Shown here: positions 18,681 to 26,979 of the stretch, in pieces
Numbering within the stretch: the stretch's first letter is position 1
Layout of the letters: each line of letters opens with the position of its first letter
From: Microbacteriaceae bacterium VKM Ac-2854
Lineage (GTDB): Bacteria; Actinomycetota; Actinomycetes; Actinomycetales; Microbacteriaceae
DNA length: 64,000 bases
Direction of reading: 5' to 3'
Assembly (NCBI GenBank): GCA_013205085.1
Contig: JABMLH010000002.1
Location: 65,425 to 129,424 of the forward strand
Position numbers and translations under genes: made by a program
Notes under the pieces: generated by a model
Database searches by the model: none
The model's input: the letters and a program-made list of their open reading frames with translations, nothing else
What the model was told of the DNA's origin: nothing

Positions 18681-19325
18681 TCAGATCACCTCCAGTCGGG
18701 CTCGGAGCCTGTCGAGGCTTCGCTTGATGTGGCTCTTCACCGTGCCGAGCGGCAGATCCATCTTGGCGGCGATCTGGGCATGGGTGAGATCGTCGAAGAA
18801 GGCCAGGCGCAGGATGTCGCGCGGCAGCGGATCCAGCCGGTCGAGTTCGTCCGCGATCAGGATGCGGCTCTCGACGTCGACGGGTGCGACGCCCTCCTCG
18901 CTGGGAGCCACCGCGACCAGCGCCTCTTCGAGTCGGCGCTGCCGGGAACGGCGTTCGTGCTGGTCGGCGATCGCGTGCCGTGCGACTCCGACCAACCAGG
19001 CGGGCAGGGCGGCCCGGAGCGGGTCGTAGCCGGAGCGGCCGGTCCACGCCGAGACGAAGACGCGTTGCACCACGTCCTCCGCCTCGTCGCGGTCCCCGAG
19101 AGAGCGCAGTGCCAAGGTGAACACCAGTGGTGACCACCGGGTGTAGGCCTCGGCGAGGGCGCGCTCGTCGCCGGCGACGAAGCGTGCCTCCTCGGGCGCA
19201 ACCGAGCGCGGCGCGCGTGCGGACGCGTCGTTCCGGGCGGGGATGGGATCGCTCAGGGTTCGCTGCTCTCGGCGGGTGATCGGCGCCGCCCGGCTGAACC
19301 GAGCGGCGGCGGCGGGTCGTGTCAT
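18681..19325 (-). CDS. ECF-type RNA polymerase sigma factor, SigK-like
   Basis: 214 aa. The sigma-2 region covers about 55-120 (RSLGDRDEAEDVVQRVFVSAW). The sigma-4 region covers about 150-205 (LPRDILRLAFFDDLTHAQIA, then LGTVKSHIKRSLDRLR). An unconserved tail of about 45 residues precedes sigma-2, so the true start could be internal. Gene order on this strand is DUF4397 protein, class F sortase, sigma, anti-sigma. The context suggests control of surface or secreted proteins, and likely autoregulation of the cluster. Confidence 0.9.
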   Translation of the reverse strand: MTRPAAAARFSRAAPITRREQRTLSDPIPARNDASARAPRSVAPEEARFVAGDERALAEAYTRWSPLVFTLALRSLGDRDEAEDVVQRVFVSAWTGRSGYDPLRAALPAWLVGVARHAIADQHERRSRQRRLEEALVAVAPSEEGVAPVDVESRILIADELDRLDPLPRDILRLAFFDDLTHAQIAAKMDLPLGTVKSHIKRSLDRLRARLEVI

Positions 19326-19380
19326 GGTAGGCCGTCAACGCCCGGCGGGTCACGGGGTTGCGATGCTGTTGCGCCGGAGT

Positions 19381-20064
19381 TCACGGTTGCGGCACCGCCT
19401 CGACGAGGACGTTGCTGAGGTAGTGCCGGGTGTCGTAGTCGAAGTCGCCGCCGCAGGTGACCAGGGCGAGGCGGGCCGGGCCGTTGTTCGCGAACAACGC
19501 ATCCAGCGGCACCTCGCCCTTGATCGTGGTGGTCACGGTCGTCACGGCGTAGCGGACGGCGGAGCCGTCGGCGGCCGAGACGACGATCTCGGCCCCGGCG
19601 CCGAGTTCGCGCAATCGAGAGAAGGGTCCGAGTCCGTAGGCGTTCGAGTCCACGTGCGCCGCGATCACGGTGGTGCCCCTCGAGGCGCCGAGGCCCGGGC
19701 CGAAGCGGTACCAGCCGGCGACAGCGGTGTCCGGCGGCAGCTCCATCAGTCCGTCGTCGTCGACGCCGACCGGATCGACGGTCATGTCGAGACCGAGCGC
19801 GTCGATCCGGATGCGATCCGGTACCGGCGGTCGGGCGACGGCGGCTCCCAGAGCGGCGTCCTGGCGCGGCACGTCAGGAACGGCGACGGCGGGCGGTGCC
19901 GAGGCGCTCGGCGTGGTCGTGGCGACCGGTGTCGACGAGGCGACGGGCGTCGGCATCCGACTCTCGGTCGCTGCGGTGGAACAACCGATCAGCAGCGCCG
20001 CGACGACGAACGATCCGGACAGCCCGAGAAGGCGGTGTGATGCGACGGCACGACCCACTCGCAT
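19381..20064 (-). CDS. Class F sortase, lipoprotein-type signal
   Basis: 227 aa. The N-terminal signal ends in a lipobox (LLIGC, Cys28). A Thr/Pro/Ala-rich linker (about 30-75) leads to the sortase barrel. The catalytic triad is visible: His137 (IAAHVDS), Cys204 (LVTCGG) and Arg213 (DTRHYL). Class F sortases are actinobacterial transpeptidases of unclear role. A GAGGAGAG site precedes the ATG. No LPXTG motif is found in the neighbouring secreted protein, so its substrate is not obvious here. Confidence 0.9.
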   Translation of the reverse strand: MRVGRAVASHRLLGLSGSFVVAALLIGCSTAATESRMPTPVASSTPVATTTPSASAPPAVAVPDVPRQDAALGAAVARPPVPDRIRIDALGLDMTVDPVGVDDDGLMELPPDTAVAGWYRFGPGLGASRGTTVIAAHVDSNAYGLGPFSRLRELGAGAEIVVSAADGSAVRYAVTTVTTTIKGEVPLDALFANNGPARLALVTCGGDFDYDTRHYLSNVLVEAVPQP

Positions 20065-20128
20065 CTGCGCTCTCCTCGTGCTGTCCGGATCGGCGTGCCG
20101 GAGGGGAAACCGGCACGGGGGGGGTGGC

Positions 20129-20170
20129 GGCCTATCCGGGCGACAGGCGAAGTCGGAACCCGGATAGGCC
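20129..20170. terminator. 12-bp perfect hairpin between DUF4397 and sortase genes
   Basis: GGCCTATCCGGG (20129-20140) pairs with CCCGGATAGGCC (20159-20170) across an 18-base loop. It begins five bases after the DUF4397 stop on the minus strand. It could end or attenuate transcription, giving more of the surface protein than of sortase and sigma factor. Confidence 0.6.
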
Positions 20171-20174
20171 GGTC

Positions 20175-21044
20175 TCAGGCCTCGTCCCTGCCCGACGGGA
20201 CTGAGACTCGGGCGGCGCGGCGACGGCCGACGCCGAGTGCGATACCGGCGGCCAGGACGAGGCCGACCAGTCCCGTCCAGAGCGCCGGAGCGGGATCCGC
20301 CGGGCGGTTGTCCGCGGCCAGACCGGCCTCGCCGGCGGGAACACCACCGGGCGTGCCGTGCAGTCCCTCGATGGTCTGCGTCGCGAGGGCGAGGTTGCCC
20401 TTCTCGAGGCTGCCCCAGGCGTACACGATCGTGTTGGTGCCCTCCGAGACCGTGACGTCGGCGGGCCCGATCACCGGCGCGGTGGTGCCGGTCGCGGCGA
20501 CGACCGTCGACAGCGTTCCCGGCGCGAGGTTCAGGATGCCCTCGTTCGGATTGGTGACGTTCGTCAGCACGGGAGAGCCGCCGGCGAGGATGTCGACGGC
20601 GGGCGCCGCCGCGACGTGCCGCACGGTCAACCGGCCCTGCCCGTCCGCCGTGGTCGAGGTGTCGTTCGTGAAGAGGTTCGCGGTCGGTGTGCCGTCGGCG
20701 CCGAGGTTCGCGGTGGCCGTGTAGCTCGTGCCCGCAACCAGAGCGAGGTCGATCGGACCGATCACCGGCGCGCTGGCGTCGGCGGCGTCGGCGGCGGTGA
20801 TCGCGACGGAATAGGTACCGGTCGGCAGTGACAGCGGTCCGGCGAGGGTGCCGGGAGTGAAGTCGTCGAGGGTGAGGGCGCCGTTCACGTACACATCGAC
20901 GGTGAGGTCGGGAACGGCGTGCAGGACGAACAGATCGGCATTGTTCGCGTCCGCGGCCTGAGCCGGAGTGGCGAGGCCGAGGAGCGCGAGCGAGCAGGCG
21001 CCGGCGCCTGCCAGGATGCGACGGGAAGATCTCGGGAGCGACAT
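20175..21044 (-). CDS. Secreted DUF4397 domain protein with C-terminal membrane anchor
   Basis: 289 aa. A Sec signal (1-30, cleavage near TPAQAADA) is followed by DUF4397 (about 35-230: LFVLHAVPDLTVDVYVNG, then a second similar segment VRHVAAAPAVDILAGG). A Pro-rich linker, a membrane helix (about 258-278) and the positive end GRRRAAR follow. That tail resembles a sorting signal, but no LPXTG precedes it. It is the first gene of the sortase/sigma/anti-sigma cluster. Confidence 0.88.
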   Translation of the reverse strand: MSLPRSSRRILAGAGACSLALLGLATPAQAADANNADLFVLHAVPDLTVDVYVNGALTLDDFTPGTLAGPLSLPTGTYSVAITAADAADASAPVIGPIDLALVAGTSYTATANLGADGTPTANLFTNDTSTTADGQGRLTVRHVAAAPAVDILAGGSPVLTNVTNPNEGILNLAPGTLSTVVAATGTTAPVIGPADVTVSEGTNTIVYAWGSLEKGNLALATQTIEGLHGTPGGVPAGEAGLAADNRPADPAPALWTGLVGLVLAAGIALGVGRRRAARVSVPSGRDEA

Positions 21045-21152
21045 GGCGTATCTCGTTTCGATCGGGGCCCGGATGAGCCGTTTGGTGTCTTCATCCGGTA
21101 CTTCCCTGCGCGAGGCGCATCTGGATGCAAACCCGCTGAAATTCGTCTCAGC

Positions 21153-22040
21153 TCAGCTCGAGGTCACCGCCACCAGAGCGTCGAGGACCCGACGAACGGA
21201 TGCCCGGGCGAGCGACTCCGGCCGGGCCAGCGCATCCACGTGCCGCACCAGCCCGGCGCCCTCGATCGGCCGCAGCACCATGCCGGCCACCGCGAGGGGG
21301 GCCGCGGTGATCCTCGGCATCACGGCGATCGCGGCGCCGCTGCGCACCACTTGGGCGGCAACGAAGAACTCGTTGATCCGGTGTTCGACCCGCGGCGCAC
21401 TGCCCATCAGCGCCCCGAGGTGGTCGAGCACCCCGGTGAGCGGGAAGCCCGCGTGCGTCGAGATCCACCGTTCGTCCACGAGGTCCTCGGGTCGGATGCT
21501 CTCCGCGGTCGCCAGCGGATGCCCGCTCGCGAGCGCGAGGTCCAAGGGCTCCGTGAACAGCGGCGACACCGCGACGCGGCCGGGCCAGCTCGGATCCTGC
21601 GGCAACCGGTGCGCGATGACCAGGTCGTGGTCGGCGGTCAATCCCGGGAAGTCCTGCTGCGCGACGTCCGCATCCGACAGCGCGACCCGCGGCCCGTCGG
21701 CGAGGGCGGTGAGCAGCGGGGCGAAGAAGGCGACGCCCGCGCTGTGGAAGGCCGACACCGAGACGGCGCGCTCGTCGTGGTGCAGGAACGCCGAGACGGC
21801 GGCATCCGCCTCGGCCAGGGCGAGCTCGACCTTCGCACCCGCCGCCGCCAGCGCCTCCCCCGCCTCGGTCAGCACCAGCCGACGGCCGCGCTTGACGGTC
21901 AGCGGCACGGGCACGCCCCGCTGCAGCGCGGTGAGCTGTTGCGAGACGGCGGAGGCGCTGACGTGCAGCGCCGCGGCGACGCCGGCGACGCTGCCGCGAT
22001 CGCCGAGCTCGCGGAGCACTCGGAGCCGATAGCTATCCAT
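21153..22040 (-). CDS. LysR family transcriptional regulator
   Basis: 295 aa: an N-terminal winged helix (LRELGDRGSVAGVAAALHVS, SAVSQQLTALQRG) and a LysR substrate-binding domain. It is divergent from an EamA transporter with only 71 bp between the starts, and both starts look leaderless, so one regulator site could cover both promoters. Effector unknown. Confidence 0.88.
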   Translation of the reverse strand: MDSYRLRVLRELGDRGSVAGVAAALHVSASAVSQQLTALQRGVPVPLTVKRGRRLVLTEAGEALAAAGAKVELALAEADAAVSAFLHHDERAVSVSAFHSAGVAFFAPLLTALADGPRVALSDADVAQQDFPGLTADHDLVIAHRLPQDPSWPGRVAVSPLFTEPLDLALASGHPLATAESIRPEDLVDERWISTHAGFPLTGVLDHLGALMGSAPRVEHRINEFFVAAQVVRSGAAIAVMPRITAAPLAVAGMVLRPIEGAGLVRHVDALARPESLARASVRRVLDALVAVTSS

Positions 22041-22052
22041 AAGCGAATGCTA
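22041..22052 (-). promoter_or_regulatory. Leaderless -10 element, TAGCAT, six bases before ATG
   Basis: The hexamer occupies 22047-22052 on the minus strand. On the other strand TTGTTC (22077-22082), 17 bp and GACGGT (22100-22105) precede the EamA GTG by six bases. Confidence 0.5.
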
Positions 22053-22111
22053 AACCGTTGGTGCAGTAGCTGCCGATTGTTCTTACGCATCATCGGCGGG
22101 ACGGTAGGAGC

Positions 22112-23074
22112 GTGACCCACCTGCGTTCCGAACTCTCCGTCGATATCCTGCTCGTCGCCGTCGCCGCGGTCTGGGGCGCCAGCTTCCTCGCGGCGAAGGG
22201 TCTCTCCGCGGAGGTCGGCGTGCCGTCCGCGGTCGCCCTGCGCTTCCTTGTCGCCGTCGTCGCGATCGGGCTGCTCTGCGCCGCCCGCCGCGAGCGGCTG
22301 CCGCGCGGGCGCGGGCTGCTGCTCGCCGGTGCGCTCGGAGCCTCTCAAGCCGCGATCATCGGACTCGAGACCTGGGGCGTGCACCTCACCTCCGCGACGA
22401 ACGCGGGGCTGCTGATCAGCCTCGCCCTGGTCGCGACGCCCGTATTGGAGAGCATCGCGGCCCGGAACTGGCTGCCGCGCAGCTACTTCGTCGCCGCCGT
22501 CTGCGCCGTCGTCGGCGTCGCGCTGCTCGTCTCGGGAGACGGGCTGCGCGCACCGAACGCGGGCGACCTGCTCGTGCTCGCCGCGGCGGCGGTGCGAGCG
22601 GTGCACGTCACCGCGAGTGCCCGACTCACGCGCGGCAGCCGCGACGGCACCCTCGGCGTGGTCTTCGTGCAGATGATCGTCTGCGCGGCCGGTTTCTCCC
22701 TGCTCGCGGGCCCCGCGCTGCCCGCCGCCATCGGCACGCTCTCCCCCGAAGGCTGGGCCGAGGTCGCGTTCCTCGGGTTGCTCTGCAGCGTCTTCGCGTT
22801 CGTGGTGCAGCTCTGGGCCGTGCGCCGCACCTCCGCCGCGCGCGCCAGCATCCTGATGGGCACCGAGCCGGTGTGGGCCCTGCTCGTCGGGGTTGTGCTC
22901 GCCGGCGAAGCGATCGGGCCGCTCGGGCTCGCCGGGGCCGCGCTGATCATCGCCGCGAGCTACGCCGGCCAGGCGATCGAGAGGCGGCATCGTCTGAAGG
23001 CGGTGACGGTGCGTGCCGGAAATGACGCTGAAAGGCTCGCCCAGGCCCTGGATCGAGCCCCGACACCGGGGTGA
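22112..23074 (+). CDS. EamA/DMT family transporter
   Basis: 320 aa, ten predicted helices in two EamA repeats (VWGASFLAAKGL near the start; SILMGTEPVWALLVG in the second half). Typically these export amino acids or metabolites. The GTG start is supported by TTGTTC-N17-GACGGT and six bases to the GTG. The last 20 or so codons (from RAGNDAE) lie inside a 76-bp inverted repeat, so the C-terminal tail appears to have been supplied by that element. Confidence 0.87.
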   Translation: MTHLRSELSVDILLVAVAAVWGASFLAAKGLSAEVGVPSAVALRFLVAVVAIGLLCAARRERLPRGRGLLLAGALGASQAAIIGLETWGVHLTSATNAGLLISLALVATPVLESIAARNWLPRSYFVAAVCAVVGVALLVSGDGLRAPNAGDLLVLAAAAVRAVHVTASARLTRGSRDGTLGVVFVQMIVCAAGFSLLAGPALPAAIGTLSPEGWAEVAFLGLLCSVFAFVVQLWAVRRTSAARASILMGTEPVWALLVGVVLAGEAIGPLGLAGAALIIAASYAGQAIERRHRLKAVTVRAGNDAERLAQALDRAPTPG

Positions 23075-23089
23075 GCGTCATTTCCGGCA
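23014..23089. repeat. Long inverted repeat overlapping the 3' end of the EamA gene
   Basis: Perfect 16-bp arms (23014-23029 and 23074-23089) enclose a 44-base loop with two smaller stems, GGCTCG/CGAGCC and CCCCG/CGGGG. It follows the plan of the other hairpins in this window, but here the left arm and loop are translated and the EamA stop codon is at the right arm. Confidence 0.7.
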
Positions 23090-23157
23090 GCGACCTCCGC
23101 GAGCCGTAGCCGCGAACGGCCGGCAGGTCTACCATCGGCCTCAGAGGGAGTGCCACG

Positions 23158-24009
23158 GTGGTGCGACAGCGGATCCGCGCGGTCGCGGCTCGCGTCGGGT
23201 CGCGTCGCTCTGCAGTGCGGCCGGCGCTGATCGCCGCCGCCGTGCTGGTCGTTGTGATGCTGGGCGCCGTGGTGGTGACAGGCCTGCGCAGCGCTCCCGC
23301 CGCGGCTTCGACGGGATGCGGGCCCCGTACCGAACTGCTGAGTACGGTCTCGGCTCTCGATCGCAGCGGGGCCGCCCTGATCGGTTCGCTCTCGGTGTGC
23401 GCGGACGCGAGTCGCGGCGTCGTCGTCTACACGAACGACACCCCCGTCGCGTGGACCGTCCCCGGTCGCGGGCCCGCCGCGGGCGCTGCGCTCTCCGGCG
23501 GCGATCCGTCCGGGGCTCTGCTCTCGGGCTTCTGGCAACGCACGGGGCGCGGGGCCGTCCTGGCGCCCGGGGCGAGCGCCGAGTTGCCGAGCTACGGCGC
23601 TCCGTACGCCTGGTCCCCCGACCGCCGCGCGACGCGCACGCTCGTCACCATCGGTCTGATCCTGGACGGCCAGGCCCGCGCAGCGGCGGCGGCCGAGCGC
23701 CCGCGTCCCTCCGCCGACGACGGCGTGTTCGCCGCCGCAGCCCTGGGTTGTGCGGCCGCGATCGCGGATGGCTCCTCCGCCCTGCCGCCGGATCCGCGGA
23801 TGGACGTGGTCGCGATCCGCTCGGCGTTGGACCTCGCGCGCAACGACGTCGCCTGCGCGAACGCCTGGATGCGCGCCGGGCTGATCGCGCGCGAGGACGG
23901 CTGGACCCTGCCGCCGCTGGCGGACATCCTCGGCACGGCGCCGACGGACGGCCGCGCCGCGGCGTGGTTCGGGCACGCGCAAGGCTTCGCCTGGCACACG
24001 GGAACGTAG
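23158..24009 (+). CDS. Hypothetical membrane-anchored extracytoplasmic protein
   Basis: 283 aa. A basic N-terminus precedes one membrane helix (about 22-43). The remainder is extracytoplasmic, Ala/Gly-rich, with four cysteines that could form disulfides. No family recognised. GTG start with GAGGGAG seven bases upstream. Confidence 0.65.
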   Translation: MVRQRIRAVAARVGSRRSAVRPALIAAAVLVVVMLGAVVVTGLRSAPAAASTGCGPRTELLSTVSALDRSGAALIGSLSVCADASRGVVVYTNDTPVAWTVPGRGPAAGAALSGGDPSGALLSGFWQRTGRGAVLAPGASAELPSYGAPYAWSPDRRATRTLVTIGLILDGQARAAAAAERPRPSADDGVFAAAALGCAAAIADGSSALPPDPRMDVVAIRSALDLARNDVACANAWMRAGLIAREDGWTLPPLADILGTAPTDGRAAAWFGHAQGFAWHTGT

Positions 24010-24022
24010 CCGGCAACGACGA

Positions 24023-24056
24023 ACGGGCCGCCCCACCCGGAGGAGGAACGGCCCGT
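24023..24056. terminator. Hairpin between hypothetical gene and rpsO
   Basis: ACGGGCC (24023-24029) pairs with GGCCCGT (24050-24056). It lies between the convergent stops at 24009 and 24109 and may serve both. Confidence 0.5.
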
Positions 24057-24108
24057 CAGTAAGAAGATCGCGTTGTCATCGAAGACTCCGCGCCAGCTCC
24101 GAGGAGGA

Positions 24109-24378
24109 CTAGCGGCGGAGGCCGAGACGCTCGATCAGCGTGCGGTAGCGAGCGATGTCGACATCCGCAAGGTAACCGAGGAGGCGGCGACGCTGGCCGA
24201 CCAGGAGGAGCAGGCCACGACGCGAGTGGTGGTCGTGCTTGTGCTCCTTGAGGTGCTCGGTGAGGTCCTTGATCCGCTTGGTGAGGACAGCAACCTGAAC
24301 CTCGGGGGATCCGGTGTCACCGGGGTGGGTCGCGTACTCTTCGATGATCGCCTTCTTGACATCTGCATCAAGTGCCAT
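24109..24378 (-). CDS. rpsO: 30S ribosomal protein S15
   Basis: 89 aa, the full family length. The sequence is highly diagnostic ([39 protein letters not shown]). It binds 16S rRNA early in 30S assembly. The ATG has an AAGGGGATC site. A candidate extended -10 (TGGTATGGT, about 24470-24478 on the minus strand) would give a leader of about 85 bases. Its usual partner pnp is about 10 kb downstream on this strand rather than adjacent. Confidence 0.98.
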   Translation of the reverse strand: MALDADVKKAIIEEYATHPGDTGSPEVQVAVLTKRIKDLTEHLKEHKHDHHSRRGLLLLVGQRRRLLGYLADVDIARYRTLIERLGLRR

Positions 24379-24479
24379 AGGTTGATCCCCTTTTCTCTCG
24401 TTGCGCGGCGCCCGACGCCTGATACGTGGGCTCTCTTGATCCGCGGCCGTTGGACGGCAACCTTGAAACCATACCAGAG

Positions 24480-24905
24480 TCAGGCGGCGCCGGTCGCCTT
24501 GTTCCAGAGGTCGACGATCCACGGCGAGACCAGCAGCTCCCAGTAGACGATCACGAGCGCGCCGAGCACAACGCCGATCCAGCCCACGATGCTGACCTTC
24601 TTGGCCCGGCGCGCCGCACGGATCAGCACGACGCCGAAGAGGATCCCGAGCAGGAGGACGGCGTGGAACAGTGCGGTCGACAGCAGGCCCACGATCAGAT
24701 CGCCGATCTGCTGATCGGCGGGATACGAGCCCAGCGAGATGATGGAGTACCAGACGAAGAACGACAGCGGCAGCGCGAGGATGGGGATCGCGATCGTGGC
24801 CCACGCCATCCAGGGGAAGCCGCGCGCCCTCCTCGCGCGCTTGCTCTTCTTCGGTTCCGCCGCCTGCGCGCGAGCGGAACGGCGGGGGGAGGCGGCCGTA
24901 CTCAT
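24480..24905 (-). CDS. Hypothetical membrane protein
   Basis: 141 aa. A basic N-terminal tail ([12 protein letters not shown]) precedes three predicted helices (about 35-58, 67-95 and 105-125). No family recognised. The ATG at 24905 was chosen because TACGCT lies exactly six bases upstream; an ATG 13 codons further out would lie upstream of that promoter. Confidence 0.7.
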   Translation of the reverse strand: MSTAASPRRSARAQAAEPKKSKRARRARGFPWMAWATIAIPILALPLSFFVWYSIISLGSYPADQQIGDLIVGLLSTALFHAVLLLGILFGVVLIRAARRAKKVSIVGWIGVVLGALVIVYWELLVSPWIVDLWNKATGAA

Positions 24906-24917
24906 TCGGCCAGCGTA
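24906..24917 (-). promoter_or_regulatory. Leaderless -10 element, TACGCT, six bases before ATG
   Basis: The hexamer occupies 24912-24917 on the minus strand. It decides the start of the small membrane protein ending at 24480. Confidence 0.5.
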
Positions 24918-24954
24918 ACCGGTGACGGCCGTGAGCCCCGGCACAATGGAGCGA

Positions 24955-26256
24955 GTGACCTCCGATCAGCCCACCCGCCGCAGTCATTTCGTCGACCTCA
25001 CCCCGCTGCGCGTGAGCCGCCCCTTCGCGATGCTCTGGTACGGCAATGTCATCTCCGGCATCGGTGGGCAGATGACGATCGTGGCGGTCGGACTGCACAT
25101 CTACGCGCTCACGCAGTCGACGCTCGCCGTGGCCCTGGTCGGCGTGGTCGCGTTGGTGCCCACGGTTCTGGCAGGACTCTACGGCGGGATGCTGGCGGAC
25201 GCCTTCGATCGCCGGCTGGTGCTGCTGCTCTCCGCGATCGTCGCCTGGAGTTCGACGGCGGTGATCGCGATCCTGGCCTGGACCGGCGCGGAGACCGTGC
25301 TCGCGCTGTACGCGCTGACGGCGGTGAACGCCGTCGCGACGACCGTGATCGGTGCCACCCGGATGACCCTCGCTCCGCGCCTGCTCGGTCCGGAACTCGT
25401 GCCCGCCGCGGCGGCACTGGGCGGCATCGCCGGCGGCTTGGAAGTCACCATCGGCCCGGCCCTGGCCGGCGTGCTGGTCGCCGCCGTGGGCTTCGCGCCG
25501 ACCTACACCGTGGACGTGGTGCTGTTCCTCGCGGGCTTCCTCGGCATCCTCGGCCTGCCCAAGCTGATCCCCGAGGGCGAGAAGCAGCGTCCCGGCCTGG
25601 CCTCGTTGGCCTACGGGATGCGCTTTCTCCGAGGAGCTCCGAACATCCGGATGTCGTTCCTCGTCGACATCATCGCGATGACCTTCGGTCAGCCGCGCGT
25701 GGTCTTCCCCGCCGCCGCCGCGCTGCTGCTCGGCGGCGGCGCTGTCACCGTCGGCGCCCTCACCGCCGCCTATGCGGCGGGCGCGTTCCTCGGCAGCGTG
25801 TTCTCGGGGCGCGTCACCGGGGTTCGGATGCAGGGGGTCGCGATCGGCCGGGCGATCCAGGTGTACGGCGGTTTCGTCCTCGCGTTCGGCGCGGTGCTGC
25901 TGATCGCGAGCCTCACCGGGCACACCGGCGACGAAGCGAATCTGCTGCTGATCGGCATCGGCGCCGTGGTGTTGGCGGGAGCCGGCGCGGCCGACAACGT
26001 GAGCGCGATCTATCGCCAGACGATGCTGCAGACCGCCGTTCCCGACAACATGCGCGGCCGGCTGCAGGGCGTGTTCATCGTCGTGGTCAGCGGCGGACCG
26101 CGCGTCGGCGACCTCTACACCGGACTGCTCGCCTCCTTCGCCCTGCTCTGGCTGCCGCCGCTGGCCGGCGGGCTCGTGATCGTGCTCCTCATCGCGGTGC
26201 TGCTGCGCCTGAATCCGCGGTTCCGCCACTACGACGCGCTTCATCCCGAGCCCTGA
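24955..26256 (+). CDS. MFS transporter, EntS-like (MFS_3)
   Basis: 433 aa with 12 predicted helices, of the exporter branch that includes enterobactin exporters ([19 protein letters not shown] at the start, [19 protein letters not shown] late). I prefer GTG 24955: CACAAT lies seven bases upstream, and the protein then begins right before the conserved segment. An ATG nine bases further up remains possible. Divergent from the small membrane protein gene. No siderophore genes are nearby, so the substrate is unknown. Confidence 0.85.
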   Translation: MTSDQPTRRSHFVDLTPLRVSRPFAMLWYGNVISGIGGQMTIVAVGLHIYALTQSTLAVALVGVVALVPTVLAGLYGGMLADAFDRRLVLLLSAIVAWSSTAVIAILAWTGAETVLALYALTAVNAVATTVIGATRMTLAPRLLGPELVPAAAALGGIAGGLEVTIGPALAGVLVAAVGFAPTYTVDVVLFLAGFLGILGLPKLIPEGEKQRPGLASLAYGMRFLRGAPNIRMSFLVDIIAMTFGQPRVVFPAAAALLLGGGAVTVGALTAAYAAGAFLGSVFSGRVTGVRMQGVAIGRAIQVYGGFVLAFGAVLLIASLTGHTGDEANLLLIGIGAVVLAGAGAADNVSAIYRQTMLQTAVPDNMRGRLQGVFIVVVSGGPRVGDLYTGLLASFALLWLPPLAGGLVIVLLIAVLLRLNPRFRHYDALHPEP

Positions 26257-26348
26257 TCGGCGGCGGCACACCACGGCGCAGGCACATGACAGCGCCAGCA
26301 CACCACGCGGCCGGCACGCCAGCCCCTTGCCGGATCGGGTGCCGCGCG

Positions 26349-26360
26349 TAGCGTCGGAGC
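26349..26360 (+). promoter_or_regulatory. Leaderless -10 element, TAGCGT, six bases before ATG
   Basis: TAGCGT at 26349-26354, preceded by TTGCCG at 26327-26332 with a 16-bp spacer; the ATG is at 26361. Confidence 0.55.
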
Positions 26361-26864
26361 ATGACCGACGACATCACTACCCCCGCTACCACCTCCGACA
26401 TCGAGCAGATCGCCCGCCTCGTGAAGAGCGCGAAGATCGGCCTGTTCACCACCGTCAACACCGACGGCCAGCTCGTCAGCCGACCCCTCGGCGTCCAGGG
26501 CGAGTTCGACGGCGAGCTGTGGTTCTTCAGTCAGGACCCCTCGCCCAAGACGGACGACATCCGGGCGAACCCGAGCGTCAACGTCGCCTTCGAGTCGTCG
26601 AAGGGTTACCTCTCCGTCGCCGGCTCCGCCGAGGTCGTGCACAACGACGCCAAGATCGACGAATTCTGGGGCGCCCACGCCGAAGCGTGGTTCCCGGAGG
26701 GACGCGAGGACCCGTCCGTCGCGCTGATCCGCGTCGTCGCCGAGAGCGTGGAGCTGTGGGCGACGGAGGACCCGAAGCCGGTGGTGCTGCTGAAGGTCGC
26801 GGCGGCCGCGATCCGTGGCGGCCAGCCCGACATCGGTGAGAATCGCACCGTGTCCTTCGAGTGA
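26361..26864 (+). CDS. Pyridoxamine 5'-phosphate oxidase-fold, general stress protein 26-like
   Basis: 167 aa, a split-barrel flavin-binding fold ([20 protein letters not shown], then [11 protein letters not shown]). Members bind FMN or FAD and are often stress-induced; the reaction is unknown. A GTCCGC-TTCG-GCGGAC hairpin follows at 26888-26903. Confidence 0.85.
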   Translation: MTDDITTPATTSDIEQIARLVKSAKIGLFTTVNTDGQLVSRPLGVQGEFDGELWFFSQDPSPKTDDIRANPSVNVAFESSKGYLSVAGSAEVVHNDAKIDEFWGAHAEAWFPEGREDPSVALIRVVAESVELWATEDPKPVVLLKVAAAAIRGGQPDIGENRTVSFE

Positions 26865-26887
26865 TGTCGCTCCGCGCTTGAGGATTC

Positions 26888-26903
26888 GTCCGCTTCGGCG
26901 GAC
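26888..26903 (+). terminator. Short hairpin with TTCG loop after the stress-protein gene
   Basis: GTCCGC, loop TTCG, GCGGAC, followed by TTCTC. A second CCCCC/GGGGG stem follows at 26931-26944. Confidence 0.5.
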
Positions 26904-26979
26904 TTCTCGCGCCAGAGCCGACAGATGGCACCCCCGTGAGGGGGGCTGAGGGGGCCACAACCGCCTAGCGTCGTTGAAT

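Noticed and set aside
20175-20320. LPXTG sorting signal in the DUF4397 protein
   Set aside because: The membrane helix and basic tail are there, but no LPXTG or close variant precedes them.
26974-26979. TTG start for the AraC regulator
   Set aside because: It lies only three bases after a TAGCGT -10 element and so would fall before the expected transcription start; the GTG at 26980 fits better.
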